From the NCBI GenBank assembly GCA_965203505.1, contig OZ241880.1:2604001-2668000 (forward strand): a stretch of 64,000 nt of DNA, given 5' to 3'. The notes below the pieces were generated by a model that saw only the letters and a list, made by a program, of their open reading frames with translations, made no database searches and had not been told where the DNA came from. Shown piece after piece: positions 1-9,140 of the stretch; position 1 is the first letter of the stretch; every line of letters starts with the position of its first letter. Both the position numbers and the translations under genes were made by a program. This DNA comes from Bin127 sp965203505 (lineage in GTDB: Bacteria; Chloroflexota; Dehalococcoidia; Lucifugimonadales; Lucifugimonadaceae).

Positions 1-1420
1 ACATCTCGAAGTTGGCGCTTTGGATGAGTTCGGCGTTGGCAGCCGAGTCTCCGACGTTTAGCGTGACCTCCCAACCGGCATCGGCGTATACCTGCGCGGC
101 AAGCTGGGCCAGTTCTTGGAAGAACGATCTTGAGTTGACGACCATTTCGAAACCAGTTATCCCAAGCTCTTCGGCTAGCGCCGTGCCTTCCGCAAGGGCA
201 TCTTCTCGCGTATCTTTGCTGACCTCCCATAGGTCGGGAACTTCGTCGATGAACGGGTCGACGGTGCCAAAGAACCCGGTCGGGACAGATGCGAATTCGC
301 CAGTGGGCAAACTCTCGAGTTGCTGCATGCGCAATCGGTCGAAGAGAAGGTACGCGGCCCTTCTGGCCTTCAGGTCGTCGAAGGGCGGGCCGTTGGCGTT
401 CATGCTGAGGTAGTTGATGCCGGCAAGGGGCGAGATCTCCATACGCACTGAGTCGCCGATGGAGTTAAGAGCGCCGACTGCGGGGGCGAATTCAGCGGGG
501 TCGAAACTGGCGATGTCGACGCGTCCGGTTTGGATGGCTGCGATTCGTGCCTCGACATCAGATAGGGCCACGGTAGTCATCTCGTCGAGATACGGGAAGG
601 GATCGCCGTCAGGGGCATCCAGGAAGTAATCTGGGTTGCTTCGTGACGTTACGAATTCCTCCATCTCAGCTTCGTCGATGATGAAAGGTCCGGTGCCTAC
701 CACTCTGTCAGGCCCATTCATGCCGCCTTCCTGTTCCATCACATGCTGCGCGAAGACTATCCCCCACGCCGCGGCGAAGTTCTGTATGAACTCGGCGTTG
801 GGGTTTTCGATGTTGATGGTTATGGTGTTGTCATCCACGATCGTGATGTCGGTGATGCTCTGCAGAGCAAGCAGGCGCGGGTATCGCTCTCCTTCTGGAG
901 GCGACTTGGAACGCTCGAATGTCCACTTGATGTCCTCCAGCGTCAGGTCTTGACCGTCGTGGAACTTGACGCCGTCTCGGATCGTGAACGTGAAGCTGTC
1001 GGCATTGTCACCAATGTCCCATTCGGTCGCGAGGTCCGGGAGAATGGTTGTGCCGTCCGCTGGGTCGAATCTGACAAGGTTGCTGTAGTGTCGTTGAAGG
1101 CTCTGAGGAGCGAACCACACGGCCTCGGTGTTGTAGTCCCATTGCCGTAGCGTCCTAGAAACACCGCGGATGAGTGCGCCGCCACGTTTGCCGTCAGATG
1201 CGGGTGCCATGGCCTCTTTGGCCGGTTCCGGCGTTGCGGTTGGTGCGGGTGCCTCCGTCGGCGCCGGTGCCGCGGTCGGTGCTGGAGTCGCGGTTGCCGT
1301 CGCGGGAACAGGTGTGGCGGTAGGTTCTTCCTCTCCGCAGGCTGCGGCGAAAATCGCGACAGCGATTAGCAGCGGCAGCATCGAAATGAGAGTTGGGATT
1401 CTTCTTGACTTGGATGTCAT
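1..1420 (-). CDS. Peptide-type ABC transporter solute-binding lipoprotein (3' end outside window)
   Basis: The reading frame starts at ATG 1418-1420 and is still open at base 1, so about 473 codons are seen and the C-terminus is missing. The N-terminus is a lipoprotein signal ending in IFAAAC, followed by a low-complexity Thr-Ala-Pro linker and then a family-5 solute-binding domain; the stretch FTFTIRDGVKFHDG is typical of oligopeptide/dipeptide binding proteins. A GGAGGG ribosome site lies 9 bases before the ATG. The linker differs from the Val-Glu-Lys necks of the other binding proteins here. It is divergent from the ABC operon that begins at 1738. Substrate unknown. Confidence 0.85.
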   Translation of the reverse strand, partial: MTSKSRRIPTLISMLPLLIAVAIFAAACGEEEPTATPVPATATATPAPTAAPAPTEAPAPTATPEPAKEAMAPASDGKRGGALIRGVSRTLRQWDYNTEAVWFAPQSLQRHYSNLVRFDPADGTTILPDLATEWDIGDNADSFTFTIRDGVKFHDGQDLTLEDIKWTFERSKSPPEGERYPRLLALQSITDITIVDDNTITINIENPNAEFIQNFAAAWGIVFAQHVMEQEGGMNGPDRVVGTGPFIIDEAEMEEFVTSRSNPDYFLDAPDGDPFPYLDEMTTVALSDVEARIAAIQTGRVDIASFDPAEFAPAVGALNSIGDSVRMEISPLAGINYLSMNANGPPFDDLKARRAAYLLFDRLRMQQLESLPTGEFASVPTGFFGTVDPFIDEVPDLWEVSKDTREDALAEGTALAEELGITGFEMVVNSRSFFQELAQLAAQVYADAGWEVTLNVGDSAANAELIQSANFEM

Positions 1421-1563
1421 GGGTCTGTGCCCTCCAGTTGCGGTACATCGACTCGTTATTGATAGACATTTCAGAGCGGCGGTTTGAGGGATTCCGCTAC
1501 GGATTCGCTCTTAAACGTTTTGAAAACGGTTGCGTCAGATGTGGTGCGTCTAGTATACGCGGT

Positions 1564-1592
1564 TTGACATTTTGGTTGGGTTAATGTAGTTT
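1564..1592 (+). promoter_or_regulatory. Sigma70-like promoter of the first ABC operon
   Basis: A perfect TTGACA (1564-1569) is followed after 17 bases by TAGTTT (1587-1592). It lies in the 317-base gap between two divergent solute-binding genes (1421-1737) and points at the gene starting at 1738, leaving an untranslated leader of about 140 bases. I see no clear operator or riboswitch in the rest of the gap. Confidence 0.5.
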
Positions 1593-1737
1593 CAGGTTGC
1601 GCCGAGGTTTTGGTTGCGGTAGTTTCGCGTTGTCTATGTGCGAAGCGATGAAGCTGTGAACCGACGTCGGCAAATTGGTCCGAGTCGCAATCTTTGTGGT
1701 TCGGTGAACCGGCTATTGAAACACGAAAGGTGTCGAT

Positions 1738-4227
1738 ATGCGAAGCACGAAACATAAGAGGTTGCTTTCCAAGCGATCGCTCGTGGCCTTCATGTTGACC
1801 GCTGTGGCTGCCGCGCTCACAACTGCCATCGCCTGTGGAGGCGGTGAAACGGTGATCCAGACCGTCGAGGTCGAAAGGGTTGTCGAGGTTGAGAAAGAGG
1901 TCGTCAAAGAGGTCGAGGTTGAGAAGGTGGTCGAGGTCGAGAAGGAAGTAGTCCAGACTGTCGAGGTCGAGAAGATCGTCGAGGTTGCGGGCGAAACCGT
2001 AGTCGAGGTCGTCGAGGTCGAGAAGATCGTCGAAGTCGCGGGTGAAACCGTAGTCGAGGTCGTCGAGGTCGAGAAGGTCGTCGAAGTCGCGGGCGAAACC
2101 AAGATCGAGGTCGTTGAGGTCGAGGTCGAGAAGGAAGTCGAAGTCGAAGTTGTCAAGGAAGTCGAAGTCGAAGTCGTAAAAGAAGTCGAAGTCGAGAAGA
2201 TCGTTGAAAAAGAGGTCGAGGTGGTCGTAATACCGACACCCGAACCGGTACGTGTCGACTCTCCGCACATCACGGCTGACCCGGAGGAAAACACCTGGCC
2301 GACCATCTACGACGAGAATGGCAACCTGTTCGCGAAACCTGATTCATTCCAAGAGGCACCTTTGCTCGCTGCCCGGGTAGCTGCTGGGGAACTGCCTCCA
2401 GTTGAAGAGCGCCTTCCTGAGAACCCGCTGGTTCTGCAGCCCACGTCGGGCATCGGCAAGTACGGCGGAACCTGGTACCGTGGCTTCACGGGCCCGGCCG
2501 ATGGACAGAACATGGAGCGTCCGCTCAAGGACCACCTCCTCTTCTACGAAGTTTCCGGTTCGGTTGTGCAACCAAACATAGCCGAGTCTTGGACGCAGAA
2601 CGATGACGCGACCGAGTTCACGTTTACGTTGCGCAAGGGCCACAAGTGGTCTGACGGTGCACCGTTCACGACAGCGGACATCATGTTCTGGGTCGACCAC
2701 ATGCTTCACAACGAGGAGCTTAACCCGGCCAAGCCGGCATGGACGCAAAAGGGCGGGGAGACGATCAAGTTCGAAGCGATCGACGAGCAGACTTTCAAAG
2801 TCACATCACCTGAGCCTTACGCACCTTTCGTGTCGTTGGTGGCATCGGTCATCGTTGCTGGTCAGCACACGCGCGGCGATGGTGGTGACGGTCTGTACGC
2901 ACCACGGCACTACCTCGAGCAGTTCCACCCCGACTTCGTGGGATTGGAAGAAGCTGAGCGCAAGGCATCGGAAGCCGGTTTCGACAACTGGTACACCTAC
3001 TTCCTGGACCGCAACCACGCCAACGCCAACCCCGACGCTCCGATGCTTACCGCATGGCGCGTCACCGGCAGCATCAACACGAACGAGTGGTCGTTCGAGC
3101 GCAACCCGTACTACTACGCGGTTGACACCGAAGGCAACCAGCTGCCTTACATCGACCGAGTCGTTCTCACGCTCGCACAGAACCTCGAGGTCTTGAACCT
3201 CAGCGCGCTGGCGGGTAACTACACGGTCATGGGCCGCCACATCAACATCGCTAAGCTACCGCTGTTCCTCGAGAACGCCGAGTCTGTTGGCTACCGCATC
3301 CAGTTCTGGCGCCAGCCGCAATCTGGAATTGCGAACATCTACGTCAACGAAACTTGGGATGGCAACGCCGAAATTCAGAGTTACATCCAGAACGTAGAGT
3401 TCCGGCGAGCGCTCTCGTTGGGTATCGAACGTGATCAGATCAACGAGGTCTTCTTCCTCGGAATCGGTCAGACTTCCGGTCTGTGCCAGGGTTACGCTGA
3501 TCCAGACAACCCAGGTAAGTACATCGGCGAGGATGACGTCCAGTTCAACCCAGACAGGGCCAACGCGATCTTGGATGAAATCGGTCTCAACCAGAAAGAC
3601 GGCGATGGTTTCCGTCTGATGCCCAGCGGTGAGCGGCTGACGATTCAGTTGCCGTCCGTGGTGGCAGCATTCGAAGACTACCCGGCGATCAACGAAATGA
3701 TCGCGCGCCAGTGGCAAGTGAACATCGGCATCCACGCCGAAGTTCAGTCACTCGAACGTGGCCTCCACGGCGACCGTGCGTTGCTGAACGAGTTGATGAC
3801 GACCAACTGGGAGTCTTCGCCACGATCGACCACGTTGATCACGCCGCAACACCTGCTTCCGGTGGGTGGCGGTGGTAACACCGGTCGCCTGTACGGTGAC
3901 TGGCACCAGTCCAGCGGCGAGAACGGTATTGACCCGGCCGGCATCAACGACTTGATCAAAGAGCAGATGACTCTCTATGACGAGTCGCAATCAACGGCTG
4001 GTCCAGATCGGTACAACGAAATCCTTCAACGTGTCGTCGAACTCAACTGTTTGAACGTGAACCCGATCACAACAGTGATGAACAAGCCGACGTACGTTGC
4101 GATCATCAAGAACAACGTGATGAACATCCCGAACGCGTTGCCGTTCTCCTACCACAACCAGACCTCAGGAAACGCATTCCCTGAGCAGTGGTGGATCGAC
4201 GACGAGAACGCGATGGAAGGCAAGTAG
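1738..4227 (+). CDS. Peptide-type ABC solute-binding lipoprotein with very long Val-Glu-Lys coiled-coil neck
   Basis: 829 residues, longer than the usual 500-650. A signal peptide ends in the lipobox TAIAC (Cys about 33). Residues about 40-165 are an unbroken array of VEVEK/VVEVEKEV units, predicted as a highly charged coiled coil or rod. The rest is a family-5 solute-binding domain (for example FTFTLRKGHKWSDG). I infer that the protein is lipid-anchored outside the membrane and the neck holds the binding domain away from the surface. It is the first gene of an operon with two permeases and two ATPases. Start ATG 1738 follows the weak site AAAGGTG. Substrate is probably a peptide or another oligomer, not determinable from sequence. 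Confidence 0.9.
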   Translation: MRSTKHKRLLSKRSLVAFMLTAVAAALTTAIACGGGETVIQTVEVERVVEVEKEVVKEVEVEKVVEVEKEVVQTVEVEKIVEVAGETVVEVVEVEKIVEVAGETVVEVVEVEKVVEVAGETKIEVVEVEVEKEVEVEVVKEVEVEVVKEVEVEKIVEKEVEVVVIPTPEPVRVDSPHITADPEENTWPTIYDENGNLFAKPDSFQEAPLLAARVAAGELPPVEERLPENPLVLQPTSGIGKYGGTWYRGFTGPADGQNMERPLKDHLLFYEVSGSVVQPNIAESWTQNDDATEFTFTLRKGHKWSDGAPFTTADIMFWVDHMLHNEELNPAKPAWTQKGGETIKFEAIDEQTFKVTSPEPYAPFVSLVASVIVAGQHTRGDGGDGLYAPRHYLEQFHPDFVGLEEAERKASEAGFDNWYTYFLDRNHANANPDAPMLTAWRVTGSINTNEWSFERNPYYYAVDTEGNQLPYIDRVVLTLAQNLEVLNLSALAGNYTVMGRHINIAKLPLFLENAESVGYRIQFWRQPQSGIANIYVNETWDGNAEIQSYIQNVEFRRALSLGIERDQINEVFFLGIGQTSGLCQGYADPDNPGKYIGEDDVQFNPDRANAILDEIGLNQKDGDGFRLMPSGERLTIQLPSVVAAFEDYPAINEMIARQWQVNIGIHAEVQSLERGLHGDRALLNELMTTNWESSPRSTTLITPQHLLPVGGGGNTGRLYGDWHQSSGENGIDPAGINDLIKEQMTLYDESQSTAGPDRYNEILQRVVELNCLNVNPITTVMNKPTYVAIIKNNVMNIPNALPFSYHNQTSGNAFPEQWWIDDENAMEGK

Positions 4228-4274
4228 TTCTTGACCGCTTGCCGAACCCTTCACTGGGTCCGGCGCGACTAATT

Positions 4275-4305
4275 CATCCGCCCCCGATAAATTCGGGGGC
4301 GGATG
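4275..4305 (+). terminator. Strong hairpin between binding-protein and permease genes
   Basis: A perfect 13-bp stem (CATCCGCCCCCGA with its complement) closes a 5-base loop. No T-run follows, so it is more likely a partial terminator or a 3' stabilizer of the binding-protein message than a full stop, since the permease gene 57 bases on has no other visible promoter. Confidence 0.6.
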
Positions 4306-4362
4306 TTGCCGCCTTTAAAGAGTCCCAATCACTGGGACCGTACCGTCGGCTGACGAACGAAA

Positions 4363-5352
4363 ATGCTCGCCTTCCTAATACGAAGATTCATCTACGCGAT
4401 CATCGCCATGTGGGCGGTATCGGTGATTTCGTTCGTTATCATCAACCTCCCCGCCGGCGATTTTGTAACCACATATATCGCTACACAGCTGGCAACCGGA
4501 AACTTGGTGTTGGAGGACGAAGCGGAGAGCCTGCGTGATTTCTATGGGTTGAACGATCCGGTCTACGTCCAATATTCGAAATGGATTACGCGCATACTTC
4601 GAGGCCAATTGGGTTTCTCGTTCGAATTCAACGCGCCAGTCGAGCAAGTTCTCAGAATGAATTTGTTCGAGACGTTGGTGTTAGGGGCGGGTGCTATTGT
4701 CTTCATTTGGGTCGTAGCTATACCTATCGGCGTCTATTCGGCGGTGAAGCAGTACTCAATCGGTGATTACACTGCGACTTTTTTCGGCTTTCTGGGACTG
4801 GGTATACCAGACTTCTTGATCGCGCTAGTTTTGCTGTGGGTGATTTGGGATAATACTGGTTTTCTTGCCACGGGTTTGTATTCGGATGAGTACAGAACCG
4901 CGGATTGGTCATTCGCCAAGATATGGGATCTAGCGAAACACTTGATTTTGCCCGTAGTCATCTTAGGGACAGCCGGAACAGCCGCGTTAGTCAGGGTAAT
5001 GCGAGCCAATCTTCTCGACGAGTTGAAGAAGCCGTATGTCACCACGGCGCGTGCCAAGGGTCTCACTGAGTGGCAGATCATCTTGAAATATCCCGTACGT
5101 TACGCTTTGAACCCTGTGATCTCCCTTACGGCCTACATACTGCCGTTCATCATCTCCGGTAGCGTCGTGTTGTCCTTCGTCCTCGATCTACCCACCATCG
5201 GCAGGGACTTTCTACGTGCTTTGACAGCACAAGACATCTATCTCTCGGGAGCGGTCATCCTATTCTCAGGGTGGTTGACAATCATCGGCACGTTTGGGTC
5301 CGATCTCCTCCTTGCGTGGGTCGATCCGCGTATCCGTTTGGAGGACGATTAG
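4363..5352 (+). CDS. ABC transporter permease, DppB/OppB type
   Basis: 329 residues with six predicted membrane segments. It starts MLAFLIRRFIYAII, the usual start of this family, and the cytoplasmic loop reads VMRANLLDELKKPYVTTARAKGL, matching the EAA loop that docks on the ATPase. With the product of the next gene it should form the membrane channel for the binding protein encoded upstream. It lies 135 bases after that gene, behind a hairpin, and ends 4 bases before the next start. Confidence 0.93.
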   Translation: MLAFLIRRFIYAIIAMWAVSVISFVIINLPAGDFVTTYIATQLATGNLVLEDEAESLRDFYGLNDPVYVQYSKWITRILRGQLGFSFEFNAPVEQVLRMNLFETLVLGAGAIVFIWVVAIPIGVYSAVKQYSIGDYTATFFGFLGLGIPDFLIALVLLWVIWDNTGFLATGLYSDEYRTADWSFAKIWDLAKHLILPVVILGTAGTAALVRVMRANLLDELKKPYVTTARAKGLTEWQIILKYPVRYALNPVISLTAYILPFIISGSVVLSFVLDLPTIGRDFLRALTAQDIYLSGAVILFSGWLTIIGTFGSDLLLAWVDPRIRLEDD

Positions 5353-5356
5353 CTAG

Positions 5357-6502
5357 ATGGTTGCCGGATCGCAAACCGACACTCCGGGTGCTCTCGTTGA
5401 GGACATCGAATCCGAGGGCGAGATCGAGGTCATGTCGCAGCGCCAGCTCATCTGGCGTCGTTTCAAAAGACATCGTCTGGCGATGGCAGCCACAGTGATC
5501 GTGGCGCTGTTCTACTTGGTAGTAATCTTCTCCGACTTTTTGGCAACCAACGACCCTGAAGACATCGAAGCTGCCCGCCAATACACACCACCGCAGTGGT
5601 TGCGCGTTCTCGATGGTTGGAAGCCCGACCTGCACGTTTGCAGGCTTGTTGGTTCGCGAGACGAATTTTTGCGGAAGGTTTACGTGAAGGACTGCGAACA
5701 AAAAGTCGATGTACAGATTTTCGGCAGAGGTTACGAATATTCGCTATTCGGACTAAAGCTGGATCGACATCTGTTCGGTGTCAATGATCCTGAGGTGACT
5801 GCAGAAGACGCTATTTTTATTTTGGGCACTGATGTGCAAGGTCGCGATCTGTACTCGCGCCTGATGCGTGGGACTCGACTGTCGCTACTGATCGGATTAA
5901 CCGGGATTTTCATATCGCTAATTGTTGGCACGATATTGGGCGCTGTATCGGGCTTCTACGGTGGTTTCGTGGATAACCTGATCCAGCGGAGCATCGAGAT
6001 TATTCGATCAATTCCGACTGTGCCTCTCTATCTTGGACTCGCGGCCGCGTTCCCTGCGGATTGGTCGGTCGAACGTAGATTCTTCGCCATCACGATTGTT
6101 GTTTCGTTGTTCGCGTGGACCGAGTTGGCTCGCGTCGTTCGCGGGCGATATTTGGCGATGCGGCAAGAAGATTTCGTAACCGCTGCGATCACGGCAGGTG
6201 CGAGCCAACGCCGCATCATCTTCCGGCACATGCTCCCGTCGTTCTACAGTCACATCATTGCCGCCAGCACGCTCAACTTGGCGTTCATGGTGATCAGCGA
6301 GACGACTCTTAGCTTCCTTGGTCTCGGCCTCCTACCGCCGGCGATCTCATACGGCACGTTGCTCTTCACGGCGCAGAACGTTCAAACCGTCGCTCTCGCT
6401 CCGTGGCTGTTGATACCTGGCATATTCGTCGTGGTGCTAGTTCTGTCGCTCAACTTCATGGGTGACGGCATTCGAGACGCCGCCGACCCGTACGGGAGTT
6501 GA
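5357..6502 (+). CDS. ABC transporter permease, DppC/OppC type
   Basis: 381 residues, longer than the usual about 300. The extra length is an extracytoplasmic insertion of about 85 residues after the first membrane segment (about residues 60-145, with two Cys near PDLHVCRLV and VKDCEQK that might pair). GTDVQGRDLYSRLMRGTRLSL is the family hallmark before the second segment, and the EAA loop lies near TAAITAGASQRRIIFRH. Partner of the DppB-type permease just upstream. Confidence 0.92.
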   Translation: MVAGSQTDTPGALVEDIESEGEIEVMSQRQLIWRRFKRHRLAMAATVIVALFYLVVIFSDFLATNDPEDIEAARQYTPPQWLRVLDGWKPDLHVCRLVGSRDEFLRKVYVKDCEQKVDVQIFGRGYEYSLFGLKLDRHLFGVNDPEVTAEDAIFILGTDVQGRDLYSRLMRGTRLSLLIGLTGIFISLIVGTILGAVSGFYGGFVDNLIQRSIEIIRSIPTVPLYLGLAAAFPADWSVERRFFAITIVVSLFAWTELARVVRGRYLAMRQEDFVTAAITAGASQRRIIFRHMLPSFYSHIIAASTLNLAFMVISETTLSFLGLGLLPPAISYGTLLFTAQNVQTVALAPWLLIPGIFVVVLVLSLNFMGDGIRDAADPYGS

Positions 6503-6519
6503 GCACTAGGTCCTAAACC

Positions 6520-7605
6520 ATGACTACCGAAACAGTTGAAACTAGGCAACCCGACACTCCTCTGGGTTCTGGCTTTCGCCGTAATGACGGAGGGGCATCA
6601 GCAGATGATGCGATTCTGTCGGTGCGCAATCTTGTGACGCATTTCTTTACGGACGAAGGCGTCGTGCGTGCGGTCGATGGCGTGGATTTCGAACTGCAAC
6701 CCGGCTCGACGATGGGGATCGTGGGCGAGAGCGGTTGCGGCAAGAGCATCAGCGCCAAGTCAATTCTTCAGATCGTTGAGGCTCCGGGCAAAATCGTCGA
6801 CGGCGAAATCATTTACAACCCGAACCCCGGTTCATCGCCAAAGACCAACCTCCTGCAATTCGGAGCCAACAGCGATGAGATGCGCTCGATTCGCGGCGGT
6901 GCGATATCGATGATCTTCCAAGAGCCGATGACTTCGTTCAGCTCGTTGCACACCTTCGGCAACCAGATCGACGAAGCGTTGCGGTTGCACACCGACCTTT
7001 CGAAGACGGAGCGATTCGATCTCGCAGTTGATTGGCTTGCGCGTGTCGGGATCCCTAATCCGGCTCAACGGATGCATGAGTATCCGTTCCGTTTCAGCGG
7101 CGGGCAACTCCAGCGCGCCATGATCGCAATGGCGATGTGCACCAACCCGCGAGTTCTGATCGCCGACGAACCAACGACCGCACTTGACGTAACGACCCAA
7201 GCGCAGATTCTCGACCTCCTTCAGCGGATGCAGGAGGAGAACGATATGTCGATTCTCTTCATCACCCACGACCTTGGTGTCATCGCCGAGATCGCCGACG
7301 ATGTCACCGTGATGTATCTCGGAAAGGTGGTCGAAACTGGCCCGGTTCACAACTTCTTCGACGAGCCGAAGCATCCGTACTCGAGGGCGTTGCTTACTTC
7401 GATCCCGAGCATGTTCACCACTTCTCGAGAGAGGCTGCCCTCCATTTCAGGTTCGATACCACACCCTCAGAATCGTCCTCCCGGATGTTCATTCCACCCG
7501 CGTTGCCAATCTTTCATCAATGGCGTATGCGATGTCCGTGAACCTGAGCTGGCAAGCGTAAACGCCGAGCAGGACGTAAGCTGTTTCCTGTATGAGGATC
7601 AGTAG
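6520..7605 (+). CDS. ABC transporter ATP-binding protein, DppD/OppD type
   Basis: 361 residues. Walker A GESGCGKS at 69-76, signature FSGGQLQR at 192-199, Walker B RVLIADEP at 211-218 and the switch His at 250. The C-terminal oligopeptide-transporter domain carries PPGCSFHPRC. It powers the two permeases upstream together with the next ATPase. The first 30 residues are unusual: residues 14-24 (PLGSGFRRNDG) are encoded by a dispersed palindromic repeat, so the N-terminal extension before AILSVRNLV looks like an insertion that stayed in frame. Its stop (TAG) directly abuts the next ATG. Confidence 0.93.
   Translation: MTTETVETRQPDTPLGSGFRRNDGGASADDAILSVRNLVTHFFTDEGVVRAVDGVDFELQPGSTMGIVGESGCGKSISAKSILQIVEAPGKIVDGEIIYNPNPGSSPKTNLLQFGANSDEMRSIRGGAISMIFQEPMTSFSSLHTFGNQIDEALRLHTDLSKTERFDLAVDWLARVGIPNPAQRMHEYPFRFSGGQLQRAMIAMAMCTNPRVLIADEPTTALDVTTQAQILDLLQRMQEENDMSILFITHDLGVIAEIADDVTVMYLGKVVETGPVHNFFDEPKHPYSRALLTSIPSMFTTSRERLPSISGSIPHPQNRPPGCSFHPRCQSFINGVCDVREPELASVNAEQDVSCFLYEDQ
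6559..6590. repeat. Dispersed palindromic repeat inside an ABC ATPase gene
   Basis: This 32-base segment is a diverged copy of the repeat family whose core is TTCCGGCGAAAGCCGGAATC, here in the opposite orientation. Intergenic copies lie at 49497-49528, 62555-62586, 62948-62979 and 63645-63674. Here it is translated as part of the N-terminus. Confidence 0.7.
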
Positions 7606-8640
7606 ATGACGACCGAAACCACGCAAAACGGCAACGGACAGCGGCGCCTGTTAGACGTACGCGGGCTCGTCAAGTACTTTCCGATCAAACGCGGTTTTTT
7701 CCGGCGCACGGTCGGTACCGTCAAAGCGGTTGACGACATCAGTTTCGACATTATGGCCGGCGAGACACTTAGCTTGGTCGGGGAAAGCGGCTGTGGCAAG
7801 AGCACGACCGCGAGGTCTATCATTCGGGCCTACGAACCCACAGCTGGCGAAATCATCTTCGACTCCGGAGAAGGTGAAGCAGTCGACTTGGCCCAACTCT
7901 CGTTGATTGAGATGCGTCCGATCCGGCGTCAGATGCAGATGATCTTCCAAGACCCGTTTGCATCGCTGAACCCGCGGATGAACATATACGAGATCATCAG
8001 TGAACCTTTGCTGGTTCACGGGATCGGGAGCAGTGAAGAGAGGGAAGACCGGGTTGCCGAACTGCTCCGTGTCGTCAGGTTGCGTCCGGAATACATGCGT
8101 CGGTATCCGCACGCTTTTAGCGGTGGGCAACGTCAGCGCATCGGCATCGCGCGGGCTTTGGCGCTCAACCCGCAGTTGATTCTTGCAGACGAGCCGGTGT
8201 CAGGATTGGATGTGTCGGTTCAGGCGCAGGTCATCAACCTGATGATGGACCTGCAAGACGAGTTGGGTTTGACATACCTGTTCGTCTCTCATGATCTGAG
8301 CGTGGTTAAGCAGATCTCCAATCGGGTTGTCGTGATGTACGTGGGTCGGATCGCTGAGATCGGGACGCCGCAGGAACTGTTCGAAGCGCCGAAACACCCG
8401 TACACAGCGGCGTTGATGAGTTCGGTTCCCAAGCCGCACCCTAGCCAACGTACGAAGCGTTACGTCTTGGAAGGCGAGGTAGCCAATCCAGCTAACCCTC
8501 CGACCGGATGCTATTTCCACCCCCGATGTCGTTTTGCTACCGATCAGTGCAAGGTCGAAGTCCCGCCGTTAGTAAGATCTAAAGATGGCCGATACGTCAG
8601 TTGCCATCGCGCAGATGAGATCGACCTTACGACCAATTAA
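7606..8640 (+). CDS. ABC transporter ATP-binding protein, DppF/OppF type
   Basis: 344 residues. Walker A GESGCGKS at 59-66, signature FSGGQRQR at 171-178, Walker B LILADEP at 191-197, and a C-terminal PTGCYFHPRC motif of oligopeptide ATPases. The start ATG touches the stop of the upstream ATPase, so the two are probably translationally coupled. Last gene of the operon that begins at 1738. Confidence 0.94.
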   Translation: MTTETTQNGNGQRRLLDVRGLVKYFPIKRGFFRRTVGTVKAVDDISFDIMAGETLSLVGESGCGKSTTARSIIRAYEPTAGEIIFDSGEGEAVDLAQLSLIEMRPIRRQMQMIFQDPFASLNPRMNIYEIISEPLLVHGIGSSEEREDRVAELLRVVRLRPEYMRRYPHAFSGGQRQRIGIARALALNPQLILADEPVSGLDVSVQAQVINLMMDLQDELGLTYLFVSHDLSVVKQISNRVVVMYVGRIAEIGTPQELFEAPKHPYTAALMSSVPKPHPSQRTKRYVLEGEVANPANPPTGCYFHPRCRFATDQCKVEVPPLVRSKDGRYVSCHRADEIDLTTN

Positions 8641-8764
8641 AAACCCGTGTCATGGGTGGCGCGTGAGCACCCAATTCATGCAGAGCATCAAAGCTTTTCA
8701 CACGGGGACAGGAACAGTTGCATCGCATGTGTTACGCTAATTTCCAAGAAATACGGGCAAAGAC

Positions 8765-8941
8765 ATGACCACATTAGACATGACGCACTTGGCTACGAAA
8801 GAGGATGTAGCCAACGTCCGCACTGAAATCGCCAATGTGAAAAGCGAAATAGGCTGGCGGCTGGTGGGATTGTTCATAGCGCAAACGGCAGTTCTAGGCA
8901 CTATACTCGTGGCCGCGCTCAACTGGGCATCCAAGAATTAA
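8765..8941 (+). CDS. Small coiled-coil/transmembrane protein
   Basis: 58 residues, starting MTTLDMTHLATKEDV. The N-terminal half is a predicted coiled coil (TKEDVANVRTEIANVKSEI) and the C-terminal half one membrane segment (WRLVGLFIAQTAVLGTILVAALNW). This is the layout of short DUF1640-like membrane coiled-coil proteins. It resembles the 92-residue protein at 25898-26176. Function unknown. No strong ribosome site precedes the ATG. Confidence 0.6.
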   Translation: MTTLDMTHLATKEDVANVRTEIANVKSEIGWRLVGLFIAQTAVLGTILVAALNWASKN

Positions 8942-9044
8942 TGCAAGGGTGGTAAGAGAATCCGTTCCTTATAGGCTGAGTGAGTCTGGCCTCTCTCGGA
9001 TTCATGGTTTTGGTAAACCGCAAATCATTCCCTAACGAACAAAT

Positions 9045-9140
9045 ATGCTTGCCTTCTTTGTAAGAAGAGGCATCTACGCGATCATCTGGTCGTTTGCAAC
9101 CTTTTCGGAACTCCCTCGTCATAGGAACCACCAACATTGA
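9045..9140 (+). pseudogene. Fossil 5' end of a DppB-type permease gene
   Basis: The frame reads MLAFFVRRGIYAIIWSFATFS and then loses similarity and stops. It matches the start of the intact permease at 4363 (MLAFLIRRFIYAII), including the bases just before the ATG. Only about 60 bases remain, directly joined to the membrane protein gene that follows. I read it as the scar of a deletion or recombination that removed a second permease gene. Confidence 0.6.

Noticed and set aside
1471..2306. Two long open frames on the - strand over the Val-Glu-Lys repeat region
   Set aside because: They translate to monotonous Leu-Asp or Ser-Thr repeats and arise because the repetitive + strand coding sequence lacks stops in other frames.
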